Part shown: positions 1 through 5,012 of the stretch, in pieces
Numbering within the stretch: the first letter of the stretch is position 1
How the letters are laid out: every line of letters begins with the position of its first letter
Source: Planctomycetota bacterium
Lineage (GTDB): Bacteria > Planctomycetota > Phycisphaerae > Sedimentisphaerales > Anaerohalosphaeraceae
NCBI GenBank assembly: GCA_021160785.1
Contig: JAGHBX010000063.1
Coordinates: 1 to 5,012 of the forward strand
Direction: 5' to 3'
Length of the DNA stretch: 5,012 bases
Notes under the pieces: model-generated
What the model saw: only the letters and a program-made list of their open reading frames with translations
Databases searched by the model: none
Told to the model about the DNA's origin: nothing
Position numbers and translations under genes: made by a program

Positions 1-183
1 CGCCGAAGGCGATCCCAATCAAGAAACTATTCACCATTCACAACTAACTAATCACCATTGTGAAAACGAACCCAATTCCCCCCTAACCTCAATAACCGAA
101 ATGACTTACAACAGAAGCCGCTACGCAAAAGAAAAAAGAAACGACCCAAACCACCCCCCATCCGGGCCGAAGAGCCAATAAAC

Positions 184-219
184 AGACCAATTCTGCCAAA
201 TAGCAGAGTCAATCGGTCT
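184..219 (+). terminator. Two-part hairpin, possible terminator of a leftward neighbour
   Basis: AGACC (184-188) pairs with GGTCT (215-219). Inside it, TCTGC (192-196) pairs with GCAGA (203-207) around a CAAATA loop. On the plus strand the structure is followed by a short pyrimidine stretch (TCTTCTT overlaps its 3' end) rather than a proper T-run. It begins three bases after the TAA that closes the open frame entering from the left, which suits a terminator for that putative gene. Both stems are only 5 bp and the internal loops are large, so chance pairing is a real alternative. Confidence 0.25.
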
Positions 220-251
220 TCTTAAAGGGCGCAGAATAGTCAAACAACCTG

Positions 252-265
252 GCCCCAACAGGGGC
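252..265 (-). terminator. Small GC hairpin downstream of pheT, candidate terminator
   Basis: GCCCC (252-256) and GGGGC (261-265) form a perfect all-GC 5-bp stem with a 4-base loop. It lies about 50 bases past the pheT stop codon on the minus strand. The following minus-strand sequence (CAGGTTGTTTGAC) is only mildly T-rich, so this is not a textbook intrinsic terminator. It is the best candidate for the pheT transcript end within the window. Confidence 0.35.
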
Positions 266-312
266 GATGCGAAAATTTACTGCCCCCAACGGTATGGGTA
301 TGACCTGTGACC

Positions 313-2322
313 TCACGCAGTTCGGAGTTCGGCGGCGAGTTTTGTGGTCAGTTGGGAGAGGATTGCTTTTTCGAATTCGTCTACTGTTTCGTGGCGTAGT
401 GTGCCGTCTTCGTCTCTGAAACGCAGGGAGGCGGTTACGCTCTTTTTGCCCTCGGCGATTGGTTTGCCGCGGTATATGCCTGCAAATTGCAGTTCTTCAA
501 GTTCCGACGGGGCCTTTGCGGCGACTGCTTGGGAGATGTCGGCCCAGGTAACGCTCTCGTCGACTACCAGCGACAGGTCCCGCACGATTGCGGGGAATCT
601 TGGGATGGGTCTGGCCGTCGCGACGGCGCCTGCCATGTCCAGCAGTGTCTGGAAGTCAAGCTCGGCGGCACAGATATCGGCCTTGGCTAAATCGAGTTCG
701 GCCGCTGTCTCCTGCGATACAACCCCGGCGATGCCGACGGGTGATTGGTCAATATATACCTCGGCGCCGGCGCGGGCCCAGGTCAGTTCGGCGGGCTTGA
801 AGGCGACTTTGGCGTCGCGCGATACCACCGCAACGAGGCCTTCGATGATGCCTCTGAGCTGGCGGAAATCGGCGTCGCATACCATTGCGAGTTTTGTCTT
901 CTGGATGAGCTCTCCGCCTTCGGCGGGTGAAAAGGTGTCTGCTACTTCATAGATGCGGCAGGGAATGTTGCCGGCGTTGTAATTGGACTTGAGCACGCCC
1001 GCCAACGAGCCGATCAGCGTGCGTCTGAGCAGATTTGCGCCTTTGCGCAATTCATCCTTCACGCCGAGATGACCCGCGTCCGGGCCGTCGAAAAGTCGTG
1101 CGGTCGATTCATCGACAAATGTCACGTTAATCGTCTCATGGAACCCGCAGCCGGCGAGAAACGTCCGCAGCACGCCAAGGGTCTTCTCCCGCTTATCGAC
1201 GGGTGCGACTTCGATATTGATCTTGCTCTCAACGGGTATCTTGTCATAGCCGTAAGACCTTGCCACCTCCTCGATCAAATCGGCCTCACGATAAACGTCA
1301 TGCCGCCACGCAGGCGGCGTACAGACAACCGTACCGTCTCCTTCGGTCTGCGGGGCAAATCCCAGGCCGGTAAATATGCGCCCGACATCATCGGCGCTCA
1401 CCTCGATCCCAAGGAGCATATTCATCCGCGACAGACGCATCTTCACCGGTTTTAGCTTGCGTTTAACGGGATGGCAGTCAACGACACCTTTGGCAACCTG
1501 GCCGCCTGCCGCTTGGCAGATAAGCTGAGCGCATCGCTGCGAGGCCCAGTCGATATTGTCCGTATCGACCTGCCGCTCGAACCTGAACGACGCCTCGGAA
1601 GCGATCCCCAGCGCCCGCCCTGTCGTCCTGATGCTTACCGGATCGAAATGCGCATCCTCCAGCAGTATCGTCGTCGTGGCGTCGCCCACTTCGCTTTCCA
1701 GACCGCCCATGATGCCGGCGATAGCGACGGGAGCCTTGTCGTCGGCAATGATCAGCATGTGGGGCTTCAGGTCGCATTTGGTTTCGTCAATGCTAACGAT
1801 TCGCTCGCCGGCAATCGCCTTTCTAACGACTATAGCACCCACCGACAGCTTGTCATAATCGAACGTGTGCGGCGGCTGGCCGCTCTCCATCATCGCATAA
1901 TTGGACGCATCGACGACATTGTTGACACTGCGCAAGCCCACGGCCTCCAGCCGCTTCCTGAGCCAGTCAGGCGACGGACCCACCTTGACGCCCGTGATGA
2001 TCCGCGCCGTATACCGGTTGCACAGTTCGGGATCGTCAATCCGGACCTGGACGTAATCAGCCGCCTGCCGGTCGGATTCGGGCAGTTCAACCTTTGGAAG
2101 CCGCAACAGCCGTCCCAAAGCGGCGGAAACCTCACGCGCCACACCGATGTGACTGAGGCAATCGCCCCGGTTGCTGGTCACCTCAATATCGATGACCGTA
2201 TCGCCGTCGATGTACTCAATCCCCTCGGTCGGAAATCCCAGATCACTCATAATCTGAGCGATCCGGTCGCCGTCGCCATCGGTTTGCACGTAATCATTAA
2301 GCCAGTTAAGTGAGATTTTCAT
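313..2322 (-). CDS. pheT: Phenylalanine--tRNA ligase beta subunit, short form lacking the EMAPII/OB domain
   Basis: This is the beta subunit of cytoplasmic alpha2-beta2 phenylalanyl-tRNA synthetase, which charges tRNA-Phe; the beta chain also edits mischarged Tyr-tRNA-Phe and contacts tRNA. The 669-residue product starts with the typical MKISLNWLNDYV. The B1 motif VTSNRGDCLSHIGVARE is at 48-64. The B3/B4 region carries NNVVDASNY (134-142), GQPPHTFD (148-155) and IAGIMGG (201-207). H152 and E222 sit where E. coli editing residues H265 and E334 would fall, with nearly equal spacing. The B5 domain has TPPAWRHDV (335-343) and DLIEEVARSYGY (348-359). An FDX-ACB anticodon-binding domain runs from about 574 to the end, with RFPAIVRDLSLVVD and FRDEDGTLRHETVDE. 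Usual bacterial PheT is near 800 residues; the missing roughly 110 are the EMAPII-like tRNA-binding domain, absent between GFPTEGIEY and DTVIDIEV. The ATG at 2322 is chosen because family similarity begins there; an in-frame TTG at 2358 adds 12 unrelated residues. No strong ribosome site is visible. pheS is not upstream, where a divergent gene lies. Confidence 0.96.
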   Translation of the reverse strand: MKISLNWLNDYVQTDGDGDRIAQIMSDLGFPTEGIEYIDGDTVIDIEVTSNRGDCLSHIGVAREVSAALGRLLRLPKVELPESDRQAADYVQVRIDDPELCNRYTARIITGVKVGPSPDWLRKRLEAVGLRSVNNVVDASNYAMMESGQPPHTFDYDKLSVGAIVVRKAIAGERIVSIDETKCDLKPHMLIIADDKAPVAIAGIMGGLESEVGDATTTILLEDAHFDPVSIRTTGRALGIASEASFRFERQVDTDNIDWASQRCAQLICQAAGGQVAKGVVDCHPVKRKLKPVKMRLSRMNMLLGIEVSADDVGRIFTGLGFAPQTEGDGTVVCTPPAWRHDVYREADLIEEVARSYGYDKIPVESKINIEVAPVDKREKTLGVLRTFLAGCGFHETINVTFVDESTARLFDGPDAGHLGVKDELRKGANLLRRTLIGSLAGVLKSNYNAGNIPCRIYEVADTFSPAEGGELIQKTKLAMVCDADFRQLRGIIEGLVAVVSRDAKVAFKPAELTWARAGAEVYIDQSPVGIAGVVSQETAAELDLAKADICAAELDFQTLLDMAGAVATARPIPRFPAIVRDLSLVVDESVTWADISQAVAAKAPSELEELQFAGIYRGKPIAEGKKSVTASLRFRDEDGTLRHETVDEFEKAILSQLTTKLAAELRTA

Positions 2323-2389
2323 ATTTTTGAGCCTATCAAATTTTTCAGAGACCCGCAATTTCCTTGAAAAATCGCAGAATTTGCATGAT

Positions 2390-2418
2390 AACTTACAGCC
2401 GAGACATTATTATGTCAA
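2390..2418 (-). promoter_or_regulatory. Candidate sigma70-like promoter of pheT
   Basis: On the minus strand a perfect -35 hexamer TTGACA (2413-2418) is followed after exactly 17 bases by TAAGTT (2390-2395), which keeps the conserved TA and final T of the -10 box. Transcription would begin near 2383, giving a leader of about 60 bases before the pheT ATG. I saw no Phe-rich leader peptide or attenuator hairpin in that leader. The -10 match is weak, so this rests mostly on the -35 and the spacing. Confidence 0.45.
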
Positions 2419-2426
2419 TCGGATTG

Positions 2427-2455
2427 TTGATTGGGCGTCCGAAAAATGGTATGTT
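2427..2455 (+). promoter_or_regulatory. Candidate sigma70-like promoter of the PEGA lipoprotein gene
   Basis: TTGATT (2427-2432) and TATGTT (2450-2455) are separated by 17 bases; each matches four of six consensus positions. Transcription would begin near 2462, about 57 bases before the ATG at 2519. The -35 lies eight bases from the -35 proposed for pheT on the other strand, so the two promoters would be back to back in the 196-base divergent region. Confidence 0.4.
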
Positions 2456-2507
2456 ACACAGCGAATTACGGCTTTTGTGTCGCCGCTAACCGATTTTGAA
2501 CGATTAC

Positions 2508-2512
2508 GGGGA
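2508..2512 (+). promoter_or_regulatory. Ribosome binding site of the lipoprotein gene
   Basis: A purine run GGGGA ends six bases before the ATG at 2519. It is an imperfect Shine-Dalgarno match, but it is well placed and supports this ATG over the in-frame TTG at 2327, which would add 64 residues ahead of the signal peptide. Confidence 0.5.
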
Positions 2513-2518
2513 TTTGGC

Positions 2519-2986
2519 ATGGCTAATAACAGCAGACTGAACCGGGCCTTTCTGGTTTGTATTTTCGGCATTCTGGCTGTCTCGCAGACCGGATGTGTGG
2601 AGCGCAAACTTACTATCAACACCGATCCGCAGGGAGCGCTGGTTGCACTCAACGATGAGGAGATCGGCGTATCGCCGGTAACCGTCGAGTTCAACTGGTA
2701 CGGAGACTACAAGGTCAGAATCATCAAAGACGGCTACGGAATCGTCAATACGCACCGCAAACTCGACGCTCCCGCCCACGACGGCTTTCCGCTCGATTTC
2801 TTCTACGAGGTGCTCTGGCCCGGACTGGTTGTGGACGAATACGAGTGGACATTTGCTCTGCCAAAATATCAACCCCCCGCGCGACAGGACCTCATCGACG
2901 CCTCGCGCCGACTCAAGAAAGCCGCCGAGGAAGAATCACTGCCGGAAACCGGTTCCGGAACGGACAATACCAATCCTTCTAAATAG
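2519..2986 (+). CDS. Small PEGA-domain lipoprotein
   Basis: The 155-residue product is a predicted secreted lipoprotein. Residues 1-26 form a signal peptide: basic n-region with R6 and R9, hydrophobic core FLVCIFGILAV (11-21), then QTGC with the acceptor cysteine at C26. The residue three before the cysteine is Gln where Leu is usual, so lipidation is likely but not certain. Residue +2 is Val, not Asp, which would favour the outer membrane by the E. coli rule. Residues about 28-80 match a PEGA repeat: KLTINTDPQGALVALND, then EIGVSPVTVEF, then YKVRIIKDGY. PEGA domains are short beta-rich modules common on surface proteins of planctomycetes and other bacteria; no enzyme activity is expected. 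The middle (about 85-117) is aromatic-rich (FFYEVLWPG, YEWTF), and the tail (118-155) is hydrophilic and probably disordered. The gene is divergent from pheT and convergent with the response regulator, so it is probably transcribed alone. Its specific role is unknown. Confidence 0.85.
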   Translation: MANNSRLNRAFLVCIFGILAVSQTGCVERKLTINTDPQGALVALNDEEIGVSPVTVEFNWYGDYKVRIIKDGYGIVNTHRKLDAPAHDGFPLDFFYEVLWPGLVVDEYEWTFALPKYQPPARQDLIDASRRLKKAAEEESLPETGSGTDNTNPSK

Positions 2987-2993
2987 CGGGAAT

Positions 2994-3028
2994 GGTGGGC
3001 TAATCCCGGCGCGCCGGGACACCCTACC
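2994..3028. terminator. Strong palindromic hairpin between convergent genes
   Basis: TCCCGGCGCGCCGGGA (3004-3019) is a perfect 16-base palindrome. It is flanked by GGTGGG (2994-2999) and CCCTACC (3022-3028), which pair with a one-base bulge, giving a two-tier hairpin with a small internal loop. It starts seven bases after the lipoprotein stop and about 25 bases beyond the response regulator stop on the other strand, so it could end transcription in both directions. There is no T-run on either strand, so it would act as a stem-only terminator, a 3'-end stabiliser, or a REP-like dispersed repeat. Confidence 0.55.
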
Positions 3029-3054
3029 GGGCTGAGACGACGGCGGAAAGCGGC

Positions 3055-3735
3055 TCAGGAATTGATGCGATAGCCTTGCCCGTGGATGGTTTTGACAATG
3101 CCCTTGGCGCGCCCTAATTTTTTCCTCAAAGCGGCAATGTGAACATCAACGATCCGCTCGCTGTCGCCGCGTCCCGCCCCGGAAATGCCCTTGAGTTCGT
3201 CGCGCGAAAGAATGCTGCCGCCCGCCTCTACAAGCGCCAGGAGGATATTATACTCGGCGCCGGTGAGTTCAACCGCCCCGCCTTCCACAAGCACCTCGCG
3301 CGAGGCGGGGACGATTCTGACAGGTCCAACCGTCAGGATATCGCGAAGGGAGTCGCCTTCGCCGCCGCCCCGTCGCAGCACCGCCTCAATCCTTGCAACC
3401 AGAACCGCGGTACTGAAGGGCTTGGTTACGTAATCGTCGGCGCCCATGCTGAGGCCCACAATCATGTCGGTTTCACTGTCTTTGGCGGTGAGCATGATGA
3501 TTGGAATGCCGGCTGTTTGGGGCGTGTTCTTGAGCTTGCCGGCCAGTTTCACACCGGAGATATCCCCAAGCATGACATCCAGGAGAATGAGATCGGGCCT
3601 GTCGGTGCGAATGACCGACATCGCTTCTGCCCCGCTGGCGGCGGTACGGACGACATAGCCGGCGGTGCTCAGGTTCATACTGAGCATTTCCAGTAGATCC
3701 TTTTCGTCATCTACAATGAGAATTCTGGCGCTCAT
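3055..3735 (-). CDS. OmpR/PhoB-family response regulator
   Basis: This is a cytoplasmic two-component transcription factor of 226 residues. The receiver domain spans about 3-121: acidic pocket D9 and D10, phosphoacceptor D53 in LILLDVML, T83 in IIMLTAKD, and K105 in YVTKPF. A short Gly-rich linker (122-128) leads to an OmpR/PhoB winged-helix DNA-binding domain (about 133-226), with VELTGAEYNILLALVE, recognition helix ERIVDVHIAALRKKLG (193-208) and the terminal wing IVKTIHGQGYRI (213-224). The loop before the recognition helix (GISGAGRGDS) lacks the VWG tryptophan common in the family. The receiver, notably GADDYVTKPF and LVARIEAVLRR, resembles PhoB, but this does not prove a phosphate role. 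The ATG at 3735 fits the family start; an in-frame GTG at 3747 would overlap the proposed -10 box. The gene lies 90 bases downstream of a histidine kinase on the same strand, its likely partner. Confidence 0.95.
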   Translation of the reverse strand: MSARILIVDDEKDLLEMLSMNLSTAGYVVRTAASGAEAMSVIRTDRPDLILLDVMLGDISGVKLAGKLKNTPQTAGIPIIMLTAKDSETDMIVGLSMGADDYVTKPFSTAVLVARIEAVLRRGGGEGDSLRDILTVGPVRIVPASREVLVEGGAVELTGAEYNILLALVEAGGSILSRDELKGISGAGRGDSERIVDVHIAALRKKLGRAKGIVKTIHGQGYRINS

Positions 3736-3745
3736 AAGGCTACAC

Positions 3746-3774
3746 ACTATAATGATATTCCACAGGTTTGTCCA
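3746..3774 (-). promoter_or_regulatory. Candidate sigma70-like promoter of the response regulator gene
   Basis: On the minus strand TGGACA (3769-3774) and TATAGT (3746-3751) each match five of six consensus positions and are 17 bases apart. The -10 ends ten bases before the ATG at 3735, so transcription would start only about three to five bases upstream of it, implying a leaderless or nearly leaderless mRNA. That agrees with the lack of a Shine-Dalgarno sequence before the ATG. The gene may still also be co-transcribed from the upstream kinase. Confidence 0.5.
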
Positions 3775-3781
3775 ACGGAAA

Positions 3782-3807
3782 TTAACAAAAGCTTAACAGC
3801 CTGTTAA
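3782..3807 (-). promoter_or_regulatory. Pho-box-like direct repeat, putative response regulator operator
   Basis: Read on the minus strand, CTGTTAA (3793-3799) is followed by four bases and then TTGTTAA (3782-3788), giving an 11-base repeat period. This is the geometry of sites bound by PhoB/OmpR-type regulators (the E. coli pho box is two 7-base repeats with 4-base spacers). A third, inverted half-site makes TTAACAGCCTGTTAA (3793-3807, plus strand), a 7-base inverted repeat around one base. The array ends seven bases upstream of the proposed -35, a natural position for autoregulation. The AT-rich half-sites could recur by chance, so binding is inferred. Confidence 0.4.
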
Positions 3808-3825
3808 TATTGACCGCTGGCTTTG

Positions 3826-5012
3826 TCAGGGCCACGCCACCGGGATCTCGGTTTCGACAAGTTCCGGTTGGCTTTGGTCTCTTTCGACCGAGGGGCAATA
3901 TTTGGGCAAGACAAAATGGAAACGGCAGCCTTCGCCCAATGCGCTCTCGACCCAGATGCGTCCTCCGTGCATTTCAACGAGTTTGCGGGTGATTGTCAGA
4001 CCTAATCCCGTGCCGTGCTCGCCGGGACCTGCAATCAGATGAATCTGAACGAAGCGATCAAAGACTTTGGCAACCTCCTGCTCGCTCAATCCGGGCCCGT
4101 CATCGGCTACGGTAAACCGGACTTCGTCGGGGCAGTCCTTCACCGCCACAGTTATGTTCCCGTTGGCGGGAATGAACTTTATGGCGTTGCCTATCAGATT
4201 AGTCAGTATTTGCACAAACCGGGTCGCATCGGCGCTGACCTGGGGCGCCTCGGCGCATGAGACGAGTTTGATCTCGATTCCTTTGGCCCAGGCAAGAGCC
4301 TGCAATGAGTCCACGATCTCTGCAAGAACTGTTTGCACATCGATAATTTCCATGTTCAACTCAAGGTCATCCGCTTCAATTTTCGATATATCCAGGAAAT
4401 CAGAGATAATCCTGGAAAGCCTGTCAATACTCTGCTCAGCCATTTTGAGGCTTTCATAGAGTTTGTTGCTTATCTTGCCCATTACACCGGCCATCGCGTT
4501 GGACGTGATATTCTTAAAAATACACAGCGGCGTGCGCAATTCATGCGATACCGTCGAGACGAATTCGCTTTTGAGGCGGTCATGCTCTCTGAGTATCTCG
4601 TTTGCTTTGATCAACTGGTCCTCCGCATCCTTGGCCTGTGTGATGTCGCGGACATAGAGATTCACATAGTCCGCCCCTTTAACCGAGGCGACGACTATCG
4701 AATGCACACGGTCTCCGCACCTGGCTTCGAGACAATCGTGGTCCCCGGATGCTCTAAGCCGTCCAACCATCGCAAGAAGGTCTTCGGGAAGAGGTTCGTC
4801 GACTTTTCTGCCCCAACATTCCAGTAAGCGTCCGGCGGCCTTGTTGGCATAGATAATCACACCGCCTGCGTTGACTCTCATGACGGGATTGGGGTCTTCG
4901 CCGGGGAACCTGGCTAATTGTTCTTTCTCCTTCTCAATGCGCATGTACTCGGTGATATCGGTCAACATGCCGTCCCATACTATCTCGGTATCGCCAAGCC
5001 GTTCGGGGCGGC
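3826..5012 (-). CDS. PAS-domain sensor histidine kinase, 5' part beyond the right edge
   Basis: This is the C-terminal part of a two-component sensor kinase. The frame runs uninterrupted off the right edge. The codons before the Met at 4968 read EIVWDGMLTDITE across it, the usual end of a PAS domain, so that Met is internal. Counting from it, a second PAS domain spans about 24-110 (DPNPVMRVNAGGVIIYANKA, ending VRDITQ). A probable coiled coil (110-135) leads to the HisKA dimerisation domain, with H-box SEFVSTVSHELRTPL and phosphoacceptor H142. The HATPase_c domain has the N-box NLIGNAIKF (N261), G1 ADDGPG (288-293), F-box VFDRFVQ (302-308) and G2 GTGLGLTI (319-326). All kinase motifs look intact. 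No membrane segment is visible, but the sensory N-terminus is missing, so location and signal are unknown. An acidic and proline-containing tail of about 25 residues follows. The response regulator gene starts 90 bases downstream on the same strand and is the likely phosphotransfer partner. Confidence 0.94.
   Translation of the reverse strand, partial: RPERLGDTEIVWDGMLTDITEYMRIEKEKEQLARFPGEDPNPVMRVNAGGVIIYANKAAGRLLECWGRKVDEPLPEDLLAMVGRLRASGDHDCLEARCGDRVHSIVVASVKGADYVNLYVRDITQAKDAEDQLIKANEILREHDRLKSEFVSTVSHELRTPLCIFKNITSNAMAGVMGKISNKLYESLKMAEQSIDRLSRIISDFLDISKIEADDLELNMEIIDVQTVLAEIVDSLQALAWAKGIEIKLVSCAEAPQVSADATRFVQILTNLIGNAIKFIPANGNITVAVKDCPDEVRFTVADDGPGLSEQEVAKVFDRFVQIHLIAGPGEHGTGLGLTITRKLVEMHGGRIWVESALGEGCRFHFVLPKYCPSVERDQSQPELVETEIPVAWP

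Larger units (their letters stand above)
1..312. other. A+C-rich intergenic region with a possible gene 3' end
   Basis: No recognisable gene lies here. Bases 1-180 contain 72 A, 60 C, 24 G and 24 T on the plus strand, a strong strand skew unlike the genes to the right. TCACCATT occurs twice (31-38 and 52-59), and TTCACAA (37-43) is matched by its reverse complement TTGTGAA (58-64), which looks like the remnant of a short repeat. One plus-strand frame is open from position 2 to a TAA at 179-181, about 59 codons. Its product is rich in His, Asn, Pro, Thr and Ser, has no motif I know, and its third codon positions are not GC-enriched. It could be the tail of a gene entering from the left, but may equally be chance openness in AC-rich DNA. 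Bases 182-312 hold two small hairpins, listed separately, and nothing else I can identify. Confidence 0.5.

Noticed and set aside
344..1455. Several plus-strand open frames of 61-202 codons inside pheT
   Set aside because: They are shadows of the pheT coding strand, with low-complexity Ser/Ala/Arg-rich translations and no motifs.
1471..2313. 280-codon open frame on the plus strand opposite pheT
   Set aside because: It is fully antisense to a gene with clear family motifs along its length, its translation shows no domain, and long antisense openness is expected from the codon bias of pheT.
2323..2358. Extended pheT start at the TTG at 2358
   Set aside because: The extra 12 residues have no counterpart in PheT proteins, which begin with the M-K-x-S-x-x-W-L pattern found at the ATG at 2322.
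2323..2383. Phe attenuator or T-box-like regulation in the pheT leader
   Set aside because: The predicted leader is only about 60 bases, with no run of Phe codons in a short frame and no convincing terminator/antiterminator pair.
2327..2518. Extended lipoprotein start at the TTG at 2327
   Set aside because: It would put 64 residues before an obvious signal peptide and would run through the proposed promoters; the ATG at 2519 has a purine-rich ribosome site.
2504..2872. 122-codon minus-strand frame opposite the lipoprotein gene
   Set aside because: The plus-strand reading gives a signal peptide, cysteine and PEGA domain, whereas the minus-strand reading gives nothing recognisable.
3032..3058. 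CTGAG/CTCAG inverted repeat at the response regulator stop codon
   Set aside because: The stem is only 5 bp with a loop of 17 bases and overlaps the stop codon; it is too weak to call a separate feature beside the much stronger hairpin at 2994-3028.
3139..3696. 185-codon plus-strand frame opposite the response regulator
   Set aside because: It is antisense to unmistakable receiver and winged-helix coding sequence and has no recognisable domain or ribosome site.
4333..4827. 164-codon plus-strand frame opposite the histidine kinase
   Set aside because: It is antisense to the H-box and PAS coding sequence, and its translation shows no family features.
1..5012. tRNA, rRNA, CRISPR, insertion sequence or phage signals
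   Set aside because: I looked for repeated spacers, cloverleaf-like arms, transposase motifs and long terminal inverted repeats and found none; I could not run covariance models.

Overview
The window carries four protein-coding genes and no mobile element, CRISPR array, rRNA or tRNA that I can see. Two features suggest a planctomycete-type bacterium, perhaps Phycisphaerae-like. One is a short phenylalanyl-tRNA synthetase beta subunit without the usual N-terminal tRNA-binding (EMAPII/OB) domain. The other is a small PEGA-domain lipoprotein. This placement is an inference from gene content and was not tested by any search.

Layout, left to right. Positions 1-312 hold no convincing gene. The first 180 bases are strongly A+C-rich on the plus strand (132 of 180), contain short imperfect repeats, and have one plus-strand frame that stays open from the left edge to a TAA at 179-181. 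Two small hairpins follow (184-219 and 252-265), plausible ends for transcripts converging from either side. pheT occupies 313-2322 on the minus strand. A 196-base divergent promoter region separates it from a plus-strand PEGA lipoprotein gene (2519-2986). A GC-rich palindromic hairpin (2994-3028) lies between the lipoprotein gene and the convergent minus-strand response regulator gene (3055-3735). Upstream of the regulator, on the same strand, is the 3' part of a PAS-containing histidine kinase gene (3826 to the right edge). Its true start lies outside the window.

How the genes work together. The kinase and the OmpR/PhoB-type regulator form a two-component system in the order kinase then regulator. 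The 90-base gap between them holds a good sigma70-like promoter and a pho-box-like direct repeat with 11-base spacing, so the regulator probably also has its own, possibly autoregulated, promoter. The signal and regulon cannot be read from this window. pheT is housekeeping and is not adjacent to pheS on its upstream side. The lipoprotein has no visible functional link to either neighbour.

I do not see a previously undescribed system here. The points most worth a second look are the reduced PheT, the palindromic intergenic element, and the putative operator and very short leader of the response regulator gene.
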